Positions 1-7,727 of a DNA stretch of 64,000 nucleotides are shown here, piece by piece. Origin of the DNA: Caballeronia telluris (GTDB taxonomy: Bacteria > Pseudomonadota > Gammaproteobacteria > Burkholderiales > Burkholderiaceae); assembly GCF_001544495.1 (NCBI RefSeq), contig NZ_FCNZ02000003.1:1-64000 (forward strand). The letters run 5' to 3'. The notes under the pieces are model-generated. The model had not been told where the DNA came from, did not search any database, and was given only the letters and a program-made list of their open reading frames with translations. Position 1 is the stretch's first letter. The number at the start of each line of letters is the position of its first letter. The position numbers were made by a program, and so were the translations under genes.

Positions 1-1
1 C

Positions 2-76
2 TGGCTCCATTACGCCGATCCTGCGCTGGCACCTATGCGCCGATCATCAATTGGCTCCTATACGGCGATCCGTGAC
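2..76. repeat. Three tandem 19-bp repeats, 25-bp period; possible transposable-element end
   Basis: Copies at 2-20, 27-45 and 52-70 follow the pattern TGGCtCCtAtaCGcCGATC, and the last is followed by GTGACA at 71-76. Several phased transposase-binding repeats close to a terminus ending in CA are what IS21-like elements show, so this may be the right end of an element lying mostly outside the window. Plasmid iterons are the other reading, given the DUF3987 gene nearby. The repeats are seen directly; their nature is inferred. Confidence 0.45.
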
Positions 77-406
77 ACTGCCATCGCCGCCCAGGGGTGC
101 GCAGGTCGAAGCAGGCCCGGACGATTGTGCTGCGGCTGACCAATTGCATACCGAATTTTCCACGCAATAACCCCTTTCCATAGGCGATGATGGCGCGGCA
201 AAGCCGCGCCGCTTTATGCCGTTCGAAGGCGAATCCGAAGGTATTCCTAAGGAAAGACGGAATTTTTAACAATCCGCATCACTACAGACCGTCGCGAACG
301 GTATCGATCGGGTCGGACATGGGTACGTATTTTCAACCTGTTCGGATGCAACGCGATACAGCTCGAGATCAAATCCGTGAGGCTGCATTTAAGGAAGAAA
401 CAAACC
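77..406. other. Non-coding stretch
   Basis: I see no convincing gene here. A GGCAAAGCCGCGCC stretch at 196-209 can form a short hairpin. The region probably holds the promoter for the small gene starting at 407, but no clear -35/-10 pair could be picked out. Confidence 0.4.
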
Positions 407-616
407 ATGACATCGCAATTCAACTCCAGCTTGTTCGGTTTCAATGAAGTGAAGGACGACGTCGACATGATCCACCGTAATGCACGTGCGAATTACGAAA
501 TTAACGTGAATGCGAACGTAAATGCCGACCTCGACGAGGATGACGACGAAGCGCCGGTTGACGATTTCCTCGAGCACTGCGCACGGCTCTACGAACTCGA
601 CGGGCTGCACCCCTGA
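407..616 (+). CDS. Small acidic hypothetical protein (69 aa)
   Basis: The ATG at 407 is chosen over the in-frame GTG at 377 because AAGGAAG at 391-397 is a well placed ribosome binding site. The product begins MTSQFNSSLFGFNEV and has an acidic middle (DLDEDDDEAPVDDFLEHC), with no membrane segment or signal peptide. I do not recognise a family. It lies 95 bp upstream of a small membrane-protein gene and a DUF3987 gene on the same strand, so it is probably part of a plasmid/ICE-type replication or maintenance operon. Function unknown. Confidence 0.6.
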   Translation: MTSQFNSSLFGFNEVKDDVDMIHRNARANYEINVNANVNADLDEDDDEAPVDDFLEHCARLYELDGLHP

Positions 617-711
617 GCGATTTGACTCGCTAGCCCGGCTTAGTGGCGACGGAGCACGCGTCAAGCGTGTTCCGTCGCATCGAGCTGGCATCGGGTCTTG
701 AGGAATTCATC

Positions 712-1758
712 ATGCAAAAAACTGAATTTAAAGAAGCGGATCCAAGTTGTGATGCACACGCAGCTGGAGAACCGGGCACTTCCACCCTTTTGTTTGGACC
801 CTTCCCACCTCTCAAAGCTCCCTGCACCACTGCTTTGCCATTGGCAATTGCGGCCACCGTGACGTCGCTCGGTATAGCAATGCGCGCCGGCTATCTCTAC
901 GGCAGCTCGCCGTCGGAGCAGCTCGTCTGCATCGCTTGGTCTGTAGCTGCGGTCCTGTGCGCCCATCTGCTGCCGGCGCTGTGCCGCTCGATGTCGCTTG
1001 CCATTCGTAGTATTGCGGCAGTTTTGTGGCTTATAAGCCTGGCGGTAGTGCTTACAGGGCAGATGTCGGTTTTCCTACTGGCACAGCGCTCTGCTGGGGA
1101 CCACCGGGCTGATGCCATTGTTGCAGTCGTGGCGCCACCGGCTGGCGCATCTACGGGACGTAGCCTTACGGTAATCGCTCAAGATCAGGCGAAGATCCAA
1201 TCCTCCCTGGCGATCATTGACAGCCGCCATTGCGCCGGCCGCTGCGGAGCCGTTCGTGCTCGCCAAGCGGGTTTGACGGCAGAGTTCGGTGCACTGACGG
1301 CGGAGGCTGACGAGGCGAAGCGTCGTGAAGCTGCGGAAGATCGTCAGGTGGCGCTCGCTGACGACTTGCGTCGTGCGCGCGACTCGTTGCGCGACGATCC
1401 CGTCACGTCGCTACTCGCGGAGTGGTCGGGTCTAGACGAAGCACACCTCAATCTGCTACTTGCGCTGGTTCGCGCGGTTGCGCTCGACGGCATGGCTAGT
1501 TTGACTTGGTATATCGCGTTTAAATCGCGTCGCACGACTGCTACTAATGCTAGCGATTCGGTAGTCACCCCTGGGGCGATTGACGCTCGGGGCCCCTGTT
1601 TTCGACGCACGTCGCTGCGCCGCCTTCTATACCCATACACTTATGTCGTTCGATTATTCACGGTGGTACACCCCACCACACTTAGAAAATCCGGTCGCAA
1701 TAAGCGCTTCACATCCGCCAGAAGGTTGGGGCCTCGACGGATTTTCCGATCCAGATGA
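712..1758 (+). CDS. Membrane protein with coiled coil (348 aa), unknown function
   Basis: The start at 712 follows GAGG at 700-703; an upstream ATG at 643 lacks such a site. Three hydrophobic segments are visible at about residues 40-63, 70-90 and 102-125. They are followed by a soluble, alanine/arginine-rich helical stretch at about 190-235 that looks like a coiled coil, and a fourth weakly hydrophobic segment near 260-275. The last 39 codons are arginine-rich and overlap the next gene by 116 bp, so the true C-terminus may lie earlier or the overlap may be real. Membrane proteins of this shape are common next to plasmid/ICE replication genes. No family recognised. Confidence 0.5.
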   Translation: MQKTEFKEADPSCDAHAAGEPGTSTLLFGPFPPLKAPCTTALPLAIAATVTSLGIAMRAGYLYGSSPSEQLVCIAWSVAAVLCAHLLPALCRSMSLAIRSIAAVLWLISLAVVLTGQMSVFLLAQRSAGDHRADAIVAVVAPPAGASTGRSLTVIAQDQAKIQSSLAIIDSRHCAGRCGAVRARQAGLTAEFGALTAEADEAKRREAAEDRQVALADDLRRARDSLRDDPVTSLLAEWSGLDEAHLNLLLALVRAVALDGMASLTWYIAFKSRRTTATNASDSVVTPGAIDARGPCFRRTSLRRLLYPYTYVVRLFTVVHPTTLRKSGRNKRFTSARRLGPRRIFRSR

Positions 1759-3229
1759 TTCGCCCCCAAGTGACATGCCGCCGACGGTGGCCGCTCTTGT
1801 CGATGAGCTTGGCGACCTGACAAGTCACGACGTGAGACCCATGATCAAAACCATGGTGCTCGGAAATCTTGCTATACCAGTGCAAGGCTCGTTCGATCAG
1901 GAACGGCCGAATTGTCAGCCAGGCCCATGCAGCGTGCTTGCTATTTCATTGGCAGAAACAAGCGCATTCAAAACGACCATCAGGAAGGAGTTGGAAAAAC
2001 CAGTAGTAGAAATGGAGCGGCAGCAGCAGGCTGAACTGGCGCAAGATGATGCCGGTACGAAAACCGCACATCGGGTCTGGGAGATCAAACTCGATAAGTG
2101 CGACGCCATGTTGAAGAAAGAGTGGGCGCGGCCGGCTCGCAGAAAGCGCCGGATTCGCCAGCACGAGTTGATTATGAGGAGGGAGCCCGGGAAAAAAAAG
2201 CCCTTGCAGTTGTTGTATGGGCACGCAACATGGCCAGGTGTGTACGATGGCATGGTCAACTATGGCCCAATCGCAGCACTGTACTTCGACGAAGCGAGCC
2301 GATTTACCAATGGGCCACTTACTTCTGGACTTGACCTGATGAATAGTGGTTGGGATGGTTCAGATTATCGTAGCAACCTGAAGACGACGGGTAACGTCAG
2401 GATTCGTGGCATTTGCCTGACGCTCGTAGCAGCAATTCAGACACGTCCGTTCCGTCGGTTTATCAAGAACAAGGGTGCGGATGCTGACGAACTTGGTTTC
2501 CTGGCACGTTGCCTTGTATCGCACTCGCCGAAGCCGGATCGCACTGGTATCGCCGGAAAAAAGGGGGTTCCCACGGCTGCGCGCGAGCACTATTGGGCAT
2601 GGTCAACACGGTTGCTTCAACGTCTTGGTGAGAAATTCCGTGCTGGCGATGTAAGCCGCAGGGCTGTGCCGATGCATCCCGATGCAGAGAAGCAGTGGAT
2701 CGCCACCTATGAGTGGCTGGCGCACTCGATTCGCCCGGGCGGTTGTTACGAGCCGATCGAGAACTACATAGCCAAGTGTGCAGAGAACATCGCGCGTATC
2801 GCGGTAATCTACGAAGTGGCTGAAAACGAAGAACCGAAAGAAGTGTCGCTCGCGAATATGCGCCGTGCGATTCGCATGTGTAAGTGGTTCACGGAGGAGT
2901 ACATTGAAATCTTCGGTTCAATGTATTTTCCGATCGTGGAGCAAGATGCAGTGCAGGCGGTGGCGTGGTTTCGCCACTATCATGAGAGGTCGGGCGGTAG
3001 TATGCAGGTCAGTACGCGTATTTTCCGCCAGTATTGCTGGGGCAGCCGTGAATTCCGCCACGATCGCAAACGCGTTGATGCAGTGCTGGAGTACCTTGAA
3101 GTCGAAGGCGTGATCGCGATTATTGGCTACGGCTCGCGCAAGTACATCAATCTCAACCCGCAACACTTTGGTATTACCGCTCACGCTGTTAGCACCCTCG
3201 GTGGCTCCAGCCTGTTCAACCCGAAGTAA
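1643..3229 (+). CDS. DUF3987 (YfjI-like) domain protein (528 aa)
   Basis: The product reads as a DUF3987 protein, a family of plasmid, phage and ICE genes distantly related to primase-helicase ATPases. Signs are the FDEASRFTNG segment (Walker-B-like, about residue 210), the SGWDGSDYR stretch after it, the RIRGICLTLVAAIQTRPF strand, the SHSPKPDRTG segment and a C-terminal winged-helix-like region ending near GSRKYINLNP. The Walker A equivalent (ISLAETSAFKTT) is degenerate, as is usual in this family. ATG 1643 is used rather than 1580 because the protein then begins MSFDYSRWY, which looks like a natural N-terminus. A role in replication of the element is inferred from context. Confidence 0.75.
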   Translation: MSFDYSRWYTPPHLENPVAISASHPPEGWGLDGFSDPDDSPPSDMPPTVAALVDELGDLTSHDVRPMIKTMVLGNLAIPVQGSFDQERPNCQPGPCSVLAISLAETSAFKTTIRKELEKPVVEMERQQQAELAQDDAGTKTAHRVWEIKLDKCDAMLKKEWARPARRKRRIRQHELIMRREPGKKKPLQLLYGHATWPGVYDGMVNYGPIAALYFDEASRFTNGPLTSGLDLMNSGWDGSDYRSNLKTTGNVRIRGICLTLVAAIQTRPFRRFIKNKGADADELGFLARCLVSHSPKPDRTGIAGKKGVPTAAREHYWAWSTRLLQRLGEKFRAGDVSRRAVPMHPDAEKQWIATYEWLAHSIRPGGCYEPIENYIAKCAENIARIAVIYEVAENEEPKEVSLANMRRAIRMCKWFTEEYIEIFGSMYFPIVEQDAVQAVAWFRHYHERSGGSMQVSTRIFRQYCWGSREFRHDRKRVDAVLEYLEVEGVIAIIGYGSRKYINLNPQHFGITAHAVSTLGGSSLFNPK

Positions 3230-3452
3230 GCAACTCGCACCGCAGTCTGGTGCTACGGTGCTACATGTAGCACCGTAGCACCGATTTGACGGGTGGATTG
3301 CCATTCATCAGGGCCGTCCGCCCTGACGCGATGGCAACTGCGGTGGGTAGCGACGCGCCTGTGGTGCTAACGTCATCACCCGAGGCCGGCTCCAGCCGGC
3401 CTCGTTTCTCTCGGCTCGTCCCGCTGTCCGCTGGCGTTTTCGGTATCGGGCT
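3230..3452. other. Intergenic region with a palindromic hairpin
   Basis: GTGCTACGGTGCTACATGTAGCACCGTAGCAC spans about 3251-3282. It is a near-perfect inverted repeat with 15-bp arms around AT, directly after the DUF3987 gene. It lacks a long T-tract, so it may be a factor-dependent terminator, a replication-arrest site or a binding site rather than a simple intrinsic terminator. The mobL gene converges from the other side. Confidence 0.55.
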
Positions 3453-4166
3453 TCATGCCTGCTGCTGGCGCTGTGCGCTGTACTGCTTCCGGTCATCCGC
3501 CGACATGCTGCGGACACGAGCCTGGCCGAGATGACGTTCGGGTTCCCGATCAATGCCCTGATCTTTCAGCGTACGATGATCGACACGGGCCGTATGGCCG
3601 TACTTTGCCAATGCCGCGTTTTGCAGATCGGCACACTTCTTTCGTGTTGCGATTAGCTCATCTCGCATCTGCATACTGTTCTTCCCGCCACTGTCTTTCC
3701 TGCGGCCACCACGCTCGGGGTGTTGCGGGTTGTAGCGCCGGAAGGTCTGCTCGGGTGAACGGTCAATACTGTCGTCCATGCGGTCGGAATACATCAGGTG
3801 GAGGTGGGTGTTCTCGCCGTCCCCGAGCGAGGCATGAGGGCCGTGGACTGCGTACTGAAACGGTTTGCTCCCAACCAGTTCGTAGGTAAGCTGGCCTGCC
3901 AGTTCGATCTGCTGTTCGCGTGTCAACTCGGATGGCAATGCGATTTCGTGTTCGCGATAGGCCGCCCCGTTGGCTCGTTCGTACTTGTCGCTTGCCTTCC
4001 AGAACACCGCCGGATCGTCCTGTGTCCACGGAGGCATATTGCCGTAAGCGAACGCGATTAGATCCTTTCGATCTCTATACTTTTTTGCATCACGCATGAT
4101 GTACTCGCGGTGATCTTCTGCAGAACCCCTCTTGCCACTTTTGACGCAATGATGAAAGCTTGCCAT
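3453..4166 (-). CDS. MobA/MobL-family relaxase (237 aa, relaxase domain only)
   Basis: This is a MOBQ-type relaxase that would nick the transfer origin and lead the strand during conjugative mobilisation. The start at 4166 gives MASFHHCVKSGKRGSAEDH, matching the typical MobA/MobL beginning, and the metal-binding HLH motif is present (ENTHLHLMYSDR, about residue 125). The protein ends soon after the relaxase domain, with no primase or C-terminal extension, so it is short for the family. Reading away from it on the other side is an RSF1010-like nic sequence (4279-4286), which supports a self-contained mobilisation unit. A terminator-like hairpin sits about 30 nt upstream of the start codon. Confidence 0.85.
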   Translation of the reverse strand: MASFHHCVKSGKRGSAEDHREYIMRDAKKYRDRKDLIAFAYGNMPPWTQDDPAVFWKASDKYERANGAAYREHEIALPSELTREQQIELAGQLTYELVGSKPFQYAVHGPHASLGDGENTHLHLMYSDRMDDSIDRSPEQTFRRYNPQHPERGGRRKDSGGKNSMQMRDELIATRKKCADLQNAALAKYGHTARVDHRTLKDQGIDREPERHLGQARVRSMSADDRKQYSAQRQQQA

Positions 4167-4193
4167 GTAACTACCCTTTCTCGTGCTGAAATG

Positions 4194-4220
4194 AAAAAGG
4201 CCAGCGCAAAGAGGCTGGCC
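4194..4220 (-). terminator. Intrinsic-terminator-like hairpin in the mobL leader
   Basis: Read on the minus strand, GGCCAGC (4214-4220) and GCTGGCC (4199-4205) form a 7-bp stem with an 8-nt loop, followed at once by TTTTT. It lies between the putative nic site and the mobL start, so it could stop read-through or attenuate mobL expression. Confidence 0.6.
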
Positions 4221-4267
4221 GCGAGCGAGATGGGCAATCAACGTGGCTTTGCTTGTTTTTTCACTTT

Positions 4268-4300
4268 GCGAGAAACGTTAAGTGCGCGTCCTTAATCCCC
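4268..4300 (+). other. Candidate oriT/nic region of MOBQ type
   Basis: TAAGTGCG at 4279-4286 is preceded by GAGAAACGT and followed by CGTCCTTAATCCCC. From memory the RSF1010/R1162 oriT core has GAGAAACCGG then TAAGTGCG, with nicking just before CCCTCC. The shared octamer, the shared upstream GAGAAAC and the adjacent MobA/MobL gene make this a credible transfer origin. The nic position itself is inferred. Confidence 0.55.
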
Positions 4301-4407
4301 CTCCTTCTATTAGGGCATGGAGTCGGACTGTCTCAAGCAGGACTACGACTATTACCAGTAGAAGAGGATTGATTGCTCATCTCATAGCATAGAGGGAGCA
4401 GTAGAAA

Positions 4408-4653
4408 ATGCACAAAATAGATCAATACAAAGAAGGGGAGAAGAGTAGATCACTTTCACCAAGAGCCATGCATCAAGCATGGCTTATAAAGAAGGTGAAC
4501 GACAGTGTTGATGTTTGTGTAATCCACCATTTAGTGAGTGGCAGCTCAATCTCTCTGAAACAGACATTGCAATATCAGCCGAAATGTCGTGGCTCGATCA
4601 CGTTGGACGATGTACAGAGACCTCGCGACAGATTCTTCAAGGCGCGCAGATAA
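4408..4653 (+). CDS. Possible small protein (81 aa), perhaps frameshifted
   Basis: ATG 4408 has AGGGAG upstream and the product starts MHKIDQYKEGEKSRS. The +1/+2 frame from 4515 (MCNPPFSEWQLNLSETDIA to 4706) reads at least as naturally, so an original longer gene may have suffered a frameshift near 4515. Neither reading matches a family I know. It sits beside the mobilisation region, where small accessory mob genes are often found. Low confidence that it is expressed. Confidence 0.3.
   Translation: MHKIDQYKEGEKSRSLSPRAMHQAWLIKKVNDSVDVCVIHHLVSGSSISLKQTLQYQPKCRGSITLDDVQRPRDRFFKARR
4464..4484. repeat. Perfect 8-bp inverted repeat
   Basis: AGCCATGC (4464-4471) and GCATGGCT (4477-4484) surround a 5-nt loop. 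It lies about 180 bp from the candidate nic site, so it may belong to the transfer origin or be a protein-binding site; inside the possible 4408 gene it would encode nothing special. Confidence 0.5.
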
Positions 4654-5255
4654 AACAAGTTGATGTCATGCATCAAGGCGTACGTATGGGCGACCGAGGA
4701 AGGTGAAGATACGGGATTTCACCTGCACGTGATCCTCTTCTGTCTGTCGGTGACGAGAGATGACGAGAGATGACGAGAGTCTTGCGAACCAGGTGGGAGA
4801 CTCCTGGTCGATATCGTCACGCAAGGTCGAAGAAAGTATTGGAACAGCAAACAGGATTGGTTGAAGGCGGCTATGAGATGAATGGCCATGGGGTCGGCGT
4901 AGGGCAGATTAACCGCAGCGACAGCAAGATGCGTCGATCGTTGCATGAGAATTTGCTCTATCTGGCGAAGGCTGAATAGCTACAGATCAAGGCAGAGGGT
5001 AAGGTTTGTACGTTCAGCATGAGCGATGTGCCGATGAAGCTGAAGAAAGGGGCTCCTCGTGATGGTAGCGCTGTTGATGCAGAGGACGATGGGTTTGACC
5101 AGTCCCAAGGCGTGCGGCGAGGAGGTTCTGTCGTGCAGCGAGGCTCTGTAACTACTGGTAAAAGCTCTGCAAGCCGCTTGTGCAAGTCGGGTGCGCGCTA
5201 CCCCTTCCGATTGAAGCAAGCCTGTCACTAGCGGGAAATCGACAGTGATGGCAAA
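4654..5255. other. Degenerate stretch without a supported gene
   Basis: Short open frames exist, for example 4770-4979 on the plus strand (MTRVLRTRWETPGRYRHARS...), but none has a good start signal or a family match. They may be fragments of a broken gene. The tandem repeat at 4751-4780 lies here. Confidence 0.35.
4751..4780. repeat. Three tandem copies of a 10-bp unit
   Basis: TGACGAGAGA occurs at 4751-4760 and 4761-4770 and, with one change, at 4771-4780. This is a short array of unknown role; it could be a slippage product in decaying DNA. Confidence 0.7.
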
Positions 5256-5283
5256 GAGAAGAGCCAAACACCCGGCTCTTCTC
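5256..5283 (-). terminator. Intrinsic terminator after the DUF4087 remnant
   Basis: Arms GAGAAGAGCC (5256-5265) and GGCTCTTCTC (5274-5283) form a perfect 10-bp stem with an 8-nt loop. On the minus strand it is followed by TTTGC and lies 17 nt past the stop at 5300-5302, as expected for the terminator of that gene. Confidence 0.7.
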
Positions 5284-5299
5284 GCTTGCGTAAGTCGTG

Positions 5300-5622
5300 T
5301 CAATGATTGCGAGCGATGAGAGCCAGCATCAACTTCTTGTCGGCATCGCACGCTTTCATGGACTTGAGTTTGCCGTGCGACGCTGGTGACGTGTGCGTTG
5401 CCGCATTGGTTATGCCAGCGACCCATCCGCATTGTTCACCCTGCTTGGTTGCGGGCACTTATCGGGCACCCCATCGGCATCGAGTTGGCATGACGTATCT
5501 CGATCGTCCAGCGTCAAATTGCCACCGGGAAGCGCGTTGGTGATGATGCCGCAGCGCGTTTCCGCGTTGGCGGTGAGCGAGAGCATTGCAAGCACGAGTG
5601 CTGCTGCAAGTTTGAATTTCAT
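5300..5622 (-). pseudogene. DUF4087-like exported protein, frameshifted
   Basis: The minus strand from 5622 starts with a clear signal peptide (MKFKLAAALVLAMLSLTANA) and then ETRCGIITNALPGGNLTLDD, which resembles the start of DUF4087 periplasmic proteins. That frame stops at 5410. The next frame continues with a natural-looking end (GEQCGWVAGI ... KLKSMKACDADKKLML, stop at 5300-5302) and reaches a proper terminator. A one-base shift near 5440-5460 would join both halves. So this is either a broken gene or a base-calling error in a gene of about 107 residues. DUF4087 is my recollection of the family; function unknown. Confidence 0.55.
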
Positions 5623-5707
5623 GGTGTCTTGTCTTGATAGAAGCCTCTGCGGAAATATTCGTTCATGTTGCCGCTAGGGCTTCCTCGTAGCCCTCATCGC
5701 AGCAGAG

Positions 5708-6540
5708 CTATGCGGAAGCGCTCCCCGACAGTTCGAGTTGCGGTTCGATCGATTTGCCAAGCTGGGTCAGCTTCTCGTATTCCGCCTGGATCATGGCCGC
5801 ACCGTATTTCCGCTCTAGGTGGCGTACAGTGAAGTGACCGCAGGCCATGTCTTGGAAGTGGTCGATGAACAAGGTAGCGATTGCGGCTCCGCTGGCGGCA
5901 CCGATTATAGGAATGAGTTGAGCGACTGCCTTCTCGCTGGCCACCACACCAAATCGTTGGCCAATTTGCCGAATCAACTGGATCAGAACAGGTCCGGCGG
6001 TGTCTGTTCCACCCTTAGCAAGGTAAGTAACGACGTCCGTGACCGCAGCAGCCATCGCTTGACGTACGGCGAAGTGACCGATCTCGGCTCCATCATCACT
6101 CTTGCTTTTGCCGCCAAATGCGAGGACCTCGACACATGCAACCTGTGTGTCGTGATCGGACAGGTTCTCCCCCACCGCTGCGTGCGATATCTGCGATCGA
6201 GCGCATCATGATGGTCGTTGAGATCGGCAGCTCGATGGCAATCGCAGCAAGTCCGAATGCGCCACCAACGGCCCCGCGGGGTGCCGATGCTGCCTTATGC
6301 CAGAAATTCGACGCCTTAGGAGGGCCGGCACTGACTTCAGGGGTATCACGTCCCGTCCCGAACGTGCCTCGACTACATCGCCGGCTGCCGACGCTGCCTT
6401 CTGCCACCATCTTGGTGCCTTGGGTTCGGCTTTGTTCCCGGGCGTGTCATAGTCCATTATCTTGAGCGCAACGTTAAGCGCGGCATGAATAGCTTTTTCC
6501 TGCGGCCGATACGCCCAACGTGAAAAAAGATCGGCGCACT
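5708..6540 (-). pseudogene. EcsC-family protein, at least two frameshifts
   Basis: Three frames together spell an EcsC-family protein. First comes KAIHAALNVALKIMDYDTPG...WWQKAASAAG (about 6500-6400), then a shift to GAVGGAFGLAAIAIELPIST...SIADIARS (about 6300-6190), then a shift to ENLSDHDTQVACVEVLAFGG...GHFTVRHLERKYG (6170-5708). The second shift falls in a run of five G (GGTGGGGGAG), where the loss or gain of one G restores the frame. The N-terminus upstream of about 6540 is not recognisable. EcsC proteins are membrane-associated and of poorly known role. A member of the palindrome set lies at 6813-6827, upstream of the expected start, so the gene was probably controlled with the other island modules. 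Confidence 0.75.
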
Positions 6541-6889
6541 GAAAACATGTTGTGCAGACCTTCCCTAGCGTTGGTCTGGGTTCATCCTGATTGCCGGGCG
6601 ATTTTCTTGCCAGGTGCCAGAATTAAAACATTGCTGGAGGGGCTACAATTCAGGGCATCGTTCCCATCCCTTCAGTGATTGTCGGCAGCAACTCAAAAAA
6701 AATGAATGAAGTTGCACATTGTGTTGGCGATATATCTGATTGGGATGTGGGCTGTTGTACAGCGTTGCACGATTGGCAGCCTTAGGTCCGGTTGCAGTCT
6801 AAATCGAGCTTTGGACAAATCGTGTCCCATCGCATACGTGTGCATAACGGATACGAATGAGGATGTCGGAGTGCGGATTGTCAGTCCGG
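6541..6889. other. Non-coding region upstream of the EcsC remnant
   Basis: No supported gene. A 64-codon frame at 6706-6900 is discounted because the palindromic operator at 6813-6827 lies inside it. The region presumably held the promoter and the lost N-terminal codons of the EcsC gene. Confidence 0.45.
6796..6827 (-). promoter_or_regulatory. Operator palindrome with -10-like box (site 1)
   Basis: GGACA-AATCG-TGTCC at 6813-6827. Read on the minus strand, towards the EcsC remnant, TAGACT (6796-6801) follows exactly 11 nt after the palindrome. This arrangement recurs at other sites in the island. Confidence 0.65.
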
Positions 6890-7225
6890 TTAGGGACTAG
6901 ATGTGTCATCGCTTTCTTCGAATGTCCCGCTGAAGTCCTCCCAGAGCTTGTCGTGTGTCTGGTTTGTCCATTCGACGATGTTTTGTTCGTCGGTTGTTAG
7001 CACGACTTCAACTAGGTCTCCTGGCTGGCTTTCGCGAATGCGCGAGACGATGAGGTGGGAGATTTTCGGCTCGACCATCGCTACTTGGGGTGATTGCCCC
7101 TGCACTCGGTATCGCACTTTGTAGCGGGGCGCGCGGTGACTTTCTGTTTGTCCTCGCCGTCGATATCGCGACGTCCGTATGTACTTTACGTTGACGAATT
7201 CCAGCGTGCCCGTAATTTTTGTCAT
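6890..7225 (-). CDS. Hypothetical protein (111 aa)
   Basis: The start at 7225 is set by AAGGAATC a few bases upstream and by the ATGA overlap with the stop of the preceding gene (7222). The product begins MTKITGTLEFVNVKYIRTSR and ends in an acidic tail (EESDDTSSP). A central part (HLIVSRIRESQPGDLVEVVL) reads like a beta-rich binding fold. No membrane segment, and I recognise no family. Translational coupling makes it the second gene of a two-gene unit whose promoter region holds a near-consensus copy of the island palindrome (7502-7516). Confidence 0.6.
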   Translation of the reverse strand: MTKITGTLEFVNVKYIRTSRYRRRGQTESHRAPRYKVRYRVQGQSPQVAMVEPKISHLIVSRIRESQPGDLVEVVLTTDEQNIVEWTNQTHDKLWEDFSGTFEESDDTSSP

Positions 7226-7449
7226 TTGATTCCTTGACTCGAAGCGGCAGTCTGCGCAACCTCGGACAGGAGTGCTCCCGTCCATGCGAGCGTCCCGTCC
7301 GGCGCTGGCAACGGTTTCAGCCGCATCTTTGCGAGAGATGCGTCGTATCCCCATAACCTCGGTGCGATGCAACGCGGCGCGTGAGCGAGCCGTGCGCTCG
7401 TTGCGCGCTGCATCACGACAGGCCTGTACACGTGGCCCTGCTTTGTCAT
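7222..7449 (-). CDS. Small hypothetical protein (75 aa)
   Basis: This frame (MTKQGHVYRPVVMQRATSAR...) has strong G/C third positions and ends in ATGA, overlapping the following start. Its own ribosome binding site is weak. An alternative frame from about 7476 (MRREVTNRYDK...) would fuse it with the next gene but is very arginine-rich and less likely. No family recognised. It lies 53 bp downstream of the palindrome at 7502-7516 and diverges from the Sir2 gene. Confidence 0.45.
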   Translation of the reverse strand: MTKQGHVYRPVVMQRATSARLAHAPRCIAPRLWGYDASLAKMRLKPLPAPDGTLAWTGALLSEVAQTAASSQGIK

Positions 7450-7484
7450 AGCGGTTAGTGACTTCCCGTCGCATTGAAGCGAGC

Positions 7485-7517
7485 AGCTTGCGCCGCGAAT
7501 GGGACAATCGCTGTCTC
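7485..7517 (-). promoter_or_regulatory. Operator palindrome, imperfect (site 2)
   Basis: GGGACA-ATCGC-TGTCTC at 7501-7517, one mismatch from the consensus, about 52 bp upstream of the minus-strand gene starting at 7449. The hexamer 11 nt downstream (CAAGCT) is a poor -10. Confidence 0.5.
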
Positions 7518-7618
7518 GATGCCACTGACTGGCGACTGGCGTGGGATTGGCGGAGTATCTTCGCTATTGCGGCGTGCAAGCGGGCTTTCGCGAGTGGTAT
7601 AGCAGGCCGAGTTCAGTC

Positions 7619-7651
7619 GGGACACGAACTGTCCCTACCTCGCCTTATAGT
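7619..7651 (+). promoter_or_regulatory. Operator palindrome with -10 box (site 3), Sir2 promoter
   Basis: GGGACA-CGAAC-TGTCCC at 7619-7635 is a perfect 17-bp palindrome. TATAGT at 7646-7651 lies 11 nt after TGTCC and fits a sigma-70 -10 box (5 of 6). The palindrome would cover the -35 position. Confidence 0.75.
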
Positions 7652-7727
7652 CTTTCCCGCGGCAGGGATTGACTATCATGCCGCGCGCCGGACTACGGCC
7701 GGAGCACATATGCCACAGGAAGAATTT

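Noticed and set aside
5019-5231. Plus-strand frame starting MSDVPMKLKK
   Set aside because: Low-complexity composition, no ribosome site and no family; it runs against the terminator of the DUF4087 remnant.
6706-6900. Small plus-strand frame with a hydrophobic start (64 codons)
   Set aside because: The operator-like palindrome and its -10 box lie inside it, and there is no good ribosome site.
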